Source: Pseudopedobacter sp.
GTDB lineage: Bacteria > Bacteroidota > Bacteroidia > Sphingobacteriales > Sphingobacteriaceae
Assembly: GCA_014378105.1 (NCBI GenBank)
Contig: JACMOI010000079.1
Location: 1-35,542 of the forward strand
Length of the DNA stretch: 35,542 nucleotides
Direction: 5' to 3'
In this document: positions 32,374 through 35,542 of the stretch, in pieces
How the letters are laid out: each line of letters starts with the position of its first letter
Numbering within the stretch: the stretch's first letter is position 1
The notes under the pieces: generated by a model
The model's input: only the letters and a program-made list of their open reading frames with translations
What the model was told of the DNA's origin: nothing
Databases searched by the model: none
Made by a program: the position numbers and the translations under genes

Positions 32374-32784
32374 ATGAAATGGGGATTAAGATTTTTCGGC
32401 CTATTAGATGCGCTGACTTTCTTAATCTTCATTCCTTCTAAATTCTATTTCTTCCTCAGTACTTTTAAATTTCCTTTTTCTATCGCTACTAAAGTTGAAG
32501 CCGTTTGGGAGCTATTAGTATTATTCTTCTTTCTTATAACGGCTATATTTCTATTCCTGAAACCCAAATCAGGATTGCTTTTTAGTTTTATCATTATTCC
32601 ATCAAGAATAATATTTCTTTATTTTAGTTTTGATTTTTTGAGTTATCTGACATTTTATTTGAATTTTGAAAATTTGGTTTCATCAGCTACTTTTCAACAT
32701 TATTGGTTTTATGTTTTAATATTTTCTGAATCGCTGAGGTATGTCATCAGTTTTTATTGGTATAGTAATTTAAAAAGAATTTAA
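32374..32784 (+). CDS. Small membrane protein of unknown function
   Basis: A 136-residue hydrophobic protein with about four membrane helices, near residues 8-30, 45-65, 68-88 and 108-130. It is rich in Phe, Leu and Ile. I do not recognise a family. It begins at the base after the SRPBCC stop codon and is the last gene of the pyrE operon. No hairpin terminator is evident after it; an intergenic repeat region follows. Confidence 0.75.
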   Translation: MKWGLRFFGLLDALTFLIFIPSKFYFFLSTFKFPFSIATKVEAVWELLVLFFFLITAIFLFLKPKSGLLFSFIIIPSRIIFLYFSFDFLSYLTFYLNFENLVSSATFQHYWFYVLIFSESLRYVISFYWYSNLKRI

Positions 32785-33116
32785 TTTTCTATTTGCGCTC
32801 TGCGAGTTTTGTGTTTAGGATAAAAAATCACGGAAATACACAAGACACAAAGATTTGACCCTTATAAAACTCAGTTCACTTTTTCTTCTCTATACTTTCC
32901 GCAAACTCTGTGGAAAAAAATAAAAAATACAGCAATTGATATAATAAATTTCTTCCTTGCGCTCTTTGTGTTTAAACATCGGAAATTTTATCACTATATT
33001 TTAATTAAAACAGCCAAAAAGTCGCTTTAAATTAATTAATTAAGCCATTTATTCCGATTTATATAAAATTAAATATGTGGTTCTATTTTTGAGCTTAATG
33101 TGTGAGGAACAAAATT
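32785..33116. repeat. Intergenic region with dispersed-repeat-like TTTGTGT/TTGCGC units
   Basis: Two related units are present on the plus strand: TTGCGCTCT...TTTTGTGTTTA (32793-32817) and CTTGCGCTCTTTGTGTTTAAA (32956-32976). A reverse-strand relative, ACACAAGACACAAAG (32838-32852), and CCGCAAACTCTGTGG (32899-32913) lie between. The look is that of the 'CTTTGTG/CTTTGCG' repeats scattered in Bacteroidota genomes. A -7 element for clpB lies at 33084-33091. No gene is seen. Confidence 0.5.
33084..33091 (+). promoter_or_regulatory. -7 element of the clpB promoter
   Basis: TATTTTTG is a perfect TAnnTTTG, 26 nt before the ATG at 33117. No obvious CIRCE-type inverted repeat was seen beside it. Confidence 0.45.
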
Positions 33117-35542
33117 ATGAACTTTAATAATTTCACCATAAAAGCCCAGGAAGCTGTACAAAAAGCTTCAGAAATCACATCAGGATTTCAGCAACAAGCC
33201 ATTGAAAATGCACACATTTTAAAAGGCTTAATCGCCGTTGACGAAAACGTGGTTGGCTATATTTTAAAAAAGCTCAATGTCAACATCAATCGGTTAAATG
33301 AATCTTTGGATGCACTAATTAATAGTTTCCCAAAAGTGAGCGGAAGTAATGCTTATTTATCAAACGCTGCAAATAGCGCACTCCAAAAAGCACAATCCTA
33401 TTTAAAAGAATTTAAAGATGAATTCGTGTCTGTTGAACACATTCTTTTAGGAATTCTAGCATCAGGAGATAAAACTGCTGCACTTTTAAAAGATCAGGGT
33501 GTTAATGAAAAGGACTTGAAAAAAGCTATTAAAGATTTACGTGGTAATGCAAAAGTAACCGATCAAAACGCTGAAGCTACTTACCAGGCTTTAGGTAAGT
33601 ACGCCCGAAACTTAAATGAATATGCAGAATCAGGGAAACTAGACCCCGTAATTGGGCGAGATGAAGAAATTCGTCGCGTTATTCAGATTTTATCTAGGAG
33701 AACCAAAAACAATCCAATCCTAATTGGAGAGCCAGGCGTTGGTAAAACAGCAATTGCAGAAGGTATTGCTTTCAGAATTATCAAAGGTGATGTACCTGAA
33801 AACTTAAAGAGTAAAGTGGTTTACTCGTTAGATATGGGCGCATTAATCGCTGGGGCTAAATATAAAGGCGAGTTTGAAGAACGTCTAAAAGCAGTTATCA
33901 AAGAGGTTACCGAGAGTGATGGAGAAACCATTCTTTTCATTGATGAGATTCACACTCTGGTTGGAGCAGGTGGTGGTGAAGGTGCCATGGATGCAGCAAA
34001 TATTTTAAAACCTGCGTTAGCCCGTGGTGAGTTAAGAGCCATTGGTGCAACTACTTTAAATGAGTATCAGAAATATTTAGAAAAAGACAAAGCTTTGGAA
34101 CGTCGTTTCCAAAAAGTAATGGTCAATGAGCCAGATACTCAGGATGCCATTTCTATCCTTCGTGGATTGAAAGAACGTTATGAAACACACCATAAAGTGC
34201 GTATTAAAGATGAAGCGATTATTTCGGCTGTTGAGCTTTCTCAGCGTTACATTTCGGATCGTTTCTTACCGGATAAAGCCATTGATTTAATGGATGAAGC
34301 CGCTTCTAAACTAAGAATGGAAATGGACTCGGTTCCTGAAGTGGTTGATGAGTTAGATCGGAAAATCATGCAATTAGAGATTGAGCGTGAGGCCATCAAA
34401 AGAGAAAAAGACGATAAAAAAGTAACTGATTTGTCTAAAGAGATTGCTGATCTAAGTGCCGAAAGAGATGAGTTAAAAGCTAAATGGCAAGGTGAAAAAG
34501 ATTTGGTAGATGCGGTAAACACTAAAATTGAGCATATTGAAGACTTAAAATTAGAAGCCGAACAAGCCGAAAGAGCTGGTGATTATGGTAAAGTAGCCGA
34601 AATACGTTACGGCCGTATAAAAGAAACTCAAGGAGAGGTTGACCGCCTAAAAGCGGAATTAGAAAGTAAAACTACCGATTCTAGAATGCTGAAAGAGGAA
34701 GTGACCTCTGATGATATTGCTGGTGTGGTAGCCCGTTGGACTGGAATTCCGGTGACTAAACTGATCGCCAGCGAACGCGAAAAGTTATTGCACTTAGAAA
34801 CGGAGTTACACAAAAGAGTAGCTGGTCAACATGAAGCTATTGAGGCTTTGGCTGATGCGATACGCAGATCGAGAGCTGGTTTAAGCGACCAAAGAAAACC
34901 AATCGGCTCTTTTATTTTTTTAGGAACTACAGGAGTTGGTAAAACGGAATTAGCCAAAGCTCTAGCTGAGTTTTTATTTAATGATGAACATAGTATGGTG
35001 AGGATTGATATGAGTGAATATCAAGAACGACACTCCGTTTCCAGATTAATTGGAGCGCCTCCAGAATATGTAGGTTATGATGAAGGCGGGCAACTGACTG
35101 AAGCGGTAAGAAGAAAACCTTATTCAGTTATTTTGTTAGATGAGATTGAAAAAGCCCATCCTGATGTATTCAATATCCTTTTGCAGGTGTTGGATGATGG
35201 TAGATTAACTGATAACAAAGGTAGAATGGTGAATTTTAAAAACACCATCATCATCATGACTTCAAACATTGGTTCTCATTTGATTCAGGAAAACTTTAGC
35301 ACTTTAGAGGACAAAAATAGAGATGAGTTAATTGCTAAAACTAAAAATGAGGTCTTTGAATTATTGAAACAATCTATCCGTCCAGAGTTTTTAAACAGAA
35401 TTGATGAAATCATCATGTTTACTCCTTTAAATAGAGATGAAATTAGAGATATTGTGGATTTACAATTTGTTGGGGTACAAAAATCTTTAGCCGAAATGGG
35501 AATTACCATCGAAGCATCTGATGAAGCTTTAGATTGGCTTTC
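33117..35542 (+). CDS. clpB: ATP-dependent chaperone ClpB (truncated by window end)
   Basis: About 808 residues are present, and the C-terminus runs off the window; full-length ClpB is about 860-870. It is a Hsp100 disaggregase working with DnaK to pull apart aggregated proteins. It shows an N-domain (about 1-145), AAA-1 with Walker A GEPGVGKT (about 205-212) and Walker B ILFIDEIH, the middle coiled coil (about 400-525) that identifies ClpB rather than ClpA or ClpC, and AAA-2 with GTTGVGKTE (Thr instead of the usual Pro) and [11 protein letters not shown]. The ATG is at 33117 ([17 protein letters not shown]). Confidence 0.95.
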   Translation, partial: MNFNNFTIKAQEAVQKASEITSGFQQQAIENAHILKGLIAVDENVVGYILKKLNVNINRLNESLDALINSFPKVSGSNAYLSNAANSALQKAQSYLKEFKDEFVSVEHILLGILASGDKTAALLKDQGVNEKDLKKAIKDLRGNAKVTDQNAEATYQALGKYARNLNEYAESGKLDPVIGRDEEIRRVIQILSRRTKNNPILIGEPGVGKTAIAEGIAFRIIKGDVPENLKSKVVYSLDMGALIAGAKYKGEFEERLKAVIKEVTESDGETILFIDEIHTLVGAGGGEGAMDAANILKPALARGELRAIGATTLNEYQKYLEKDKALERRFQKVMVNEPDTQDAISILRGLKERYETHHKVRIKDEAIISAVELSQRYISDRFLPDKAIDLMDEAASKLRMEMDSVPEVVDELDRKIMQLEIEREAIKREKDDKKVTDLSKEIADLSAERDELKAKWQGEKDLVDAVNTKIEHIEDLKLEAEQAERAGDYGKVAEIRYGRIKETQGEVDRLKAELESKTTDSRMLKEEVTSDDIAGVVARWTGIPVTKLIASEREKLLHLETELHKRVAGQHEAIEALADAIRRSRAGLSDQRKPIGSFIFLGTTGVGKTELAKALAEFLFNDEHSMVRIDMSEYQERHSVSRLIGAPPEYVGYDEGGQLTEAVRRKPYSVILLDEIEKAHPDVFNILLQVLDDGRLTDNKGRMVNFKNTIIIMTSNIGSHLIQENFSTLEDKNRDELIAKTKNEVFELLKQSIRPEFLNRIDEIIMFTPLNRDEIRDIVDLQFVGVQKSLAEMGITIEASDEALDWL

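Overview
The window looks like a chromosomal segment of a Bacteroidota bacterium of the Sphingobacteriaceae type (Pedobacter-like). This is inferred from the low GC content, promoter -7 elements of the form TAnnTTTG, weak ribosome binding sites, and protein families such as DUF3822. No rRNA, tRNA, CRISPR array, integrase or transposase was seen.

Layout. Positions 211-3036 hold three unrelated genes: a membrane-anchored XRE regulator, a secreted NTF2/beta-lactamase-fold serine hydrolase, and a PhnB-like VOC protein. A hairpin terminator and a decayed alcohol dehydrogenase 3' end (about 3106-3210) follow. From about 3.58 to 26.25 kb lies a stress and low-oxygen island. It contains an OsmC protein, a frameshifted sulfide:quinone-oxidoreductase-like flavoprotein, a small release-factor-like protein, and a HlyD/FtsX/LolD-type ABC exporter. 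It continues with a triple-BON protein, a P2-type cation ATPase, an MgtC protein, a cupin, an Mla/MCE-type lipid ABC transporter, a zinc alcohol dehydrogenase, and an operon of a D-lactate-dehydrogenase-like fragment plus hemN. It ends with a two-component system, two YceI proteins around an outer-membrane barrel protein, a cytochrome b561-like protein and a small membrane protein. From 26.7 kb to the end the content is housekeeping: a CHASE3 membrane protein, a RecD-like helicase, DUF3822, rsmD, coaD, a Nudix hydrolase, pyrE, an SRPBCC protein, a membrane protein, and clpB cut off by the window edge.

The most interesting system is the two-component pair at 20058-22291. The kinase has a FixL-type PAS domain in which the haem-ligand histidine and the oxygen-signalling arginine are both present at the FixL spacing. 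The partner regulator fuses a receiver domain to a CRP/FNR DNA-binding module with the ExxSR recognition motif expected to read TTGAT-N4-ATCAA. It therefore looks like a FixL-FixJ-FixK cascade compressed into two proteins. FixK/FNR-like boxes lie upstream of the hemN operon, the P-type ATPase and yceI. In all three the box centre is exactly 55 bp from the centre of a TAnnTTTG-like -7 element. Further boxes lie at the kinase's own promoter and upstream of the cytochrome b operon. The inference is an oxygen-responsive regulon covering much of this island.

Other notable points are overlapping divergent start codons of pyrE and the Nudix gene, -7 elements 5-7 nt before several start codons (candidate leaderless mRNAs), a D-lactate dehydrogenase that appears to lack its NAD domain, and a dispersed-repeat-like intergenic segment before clpB.
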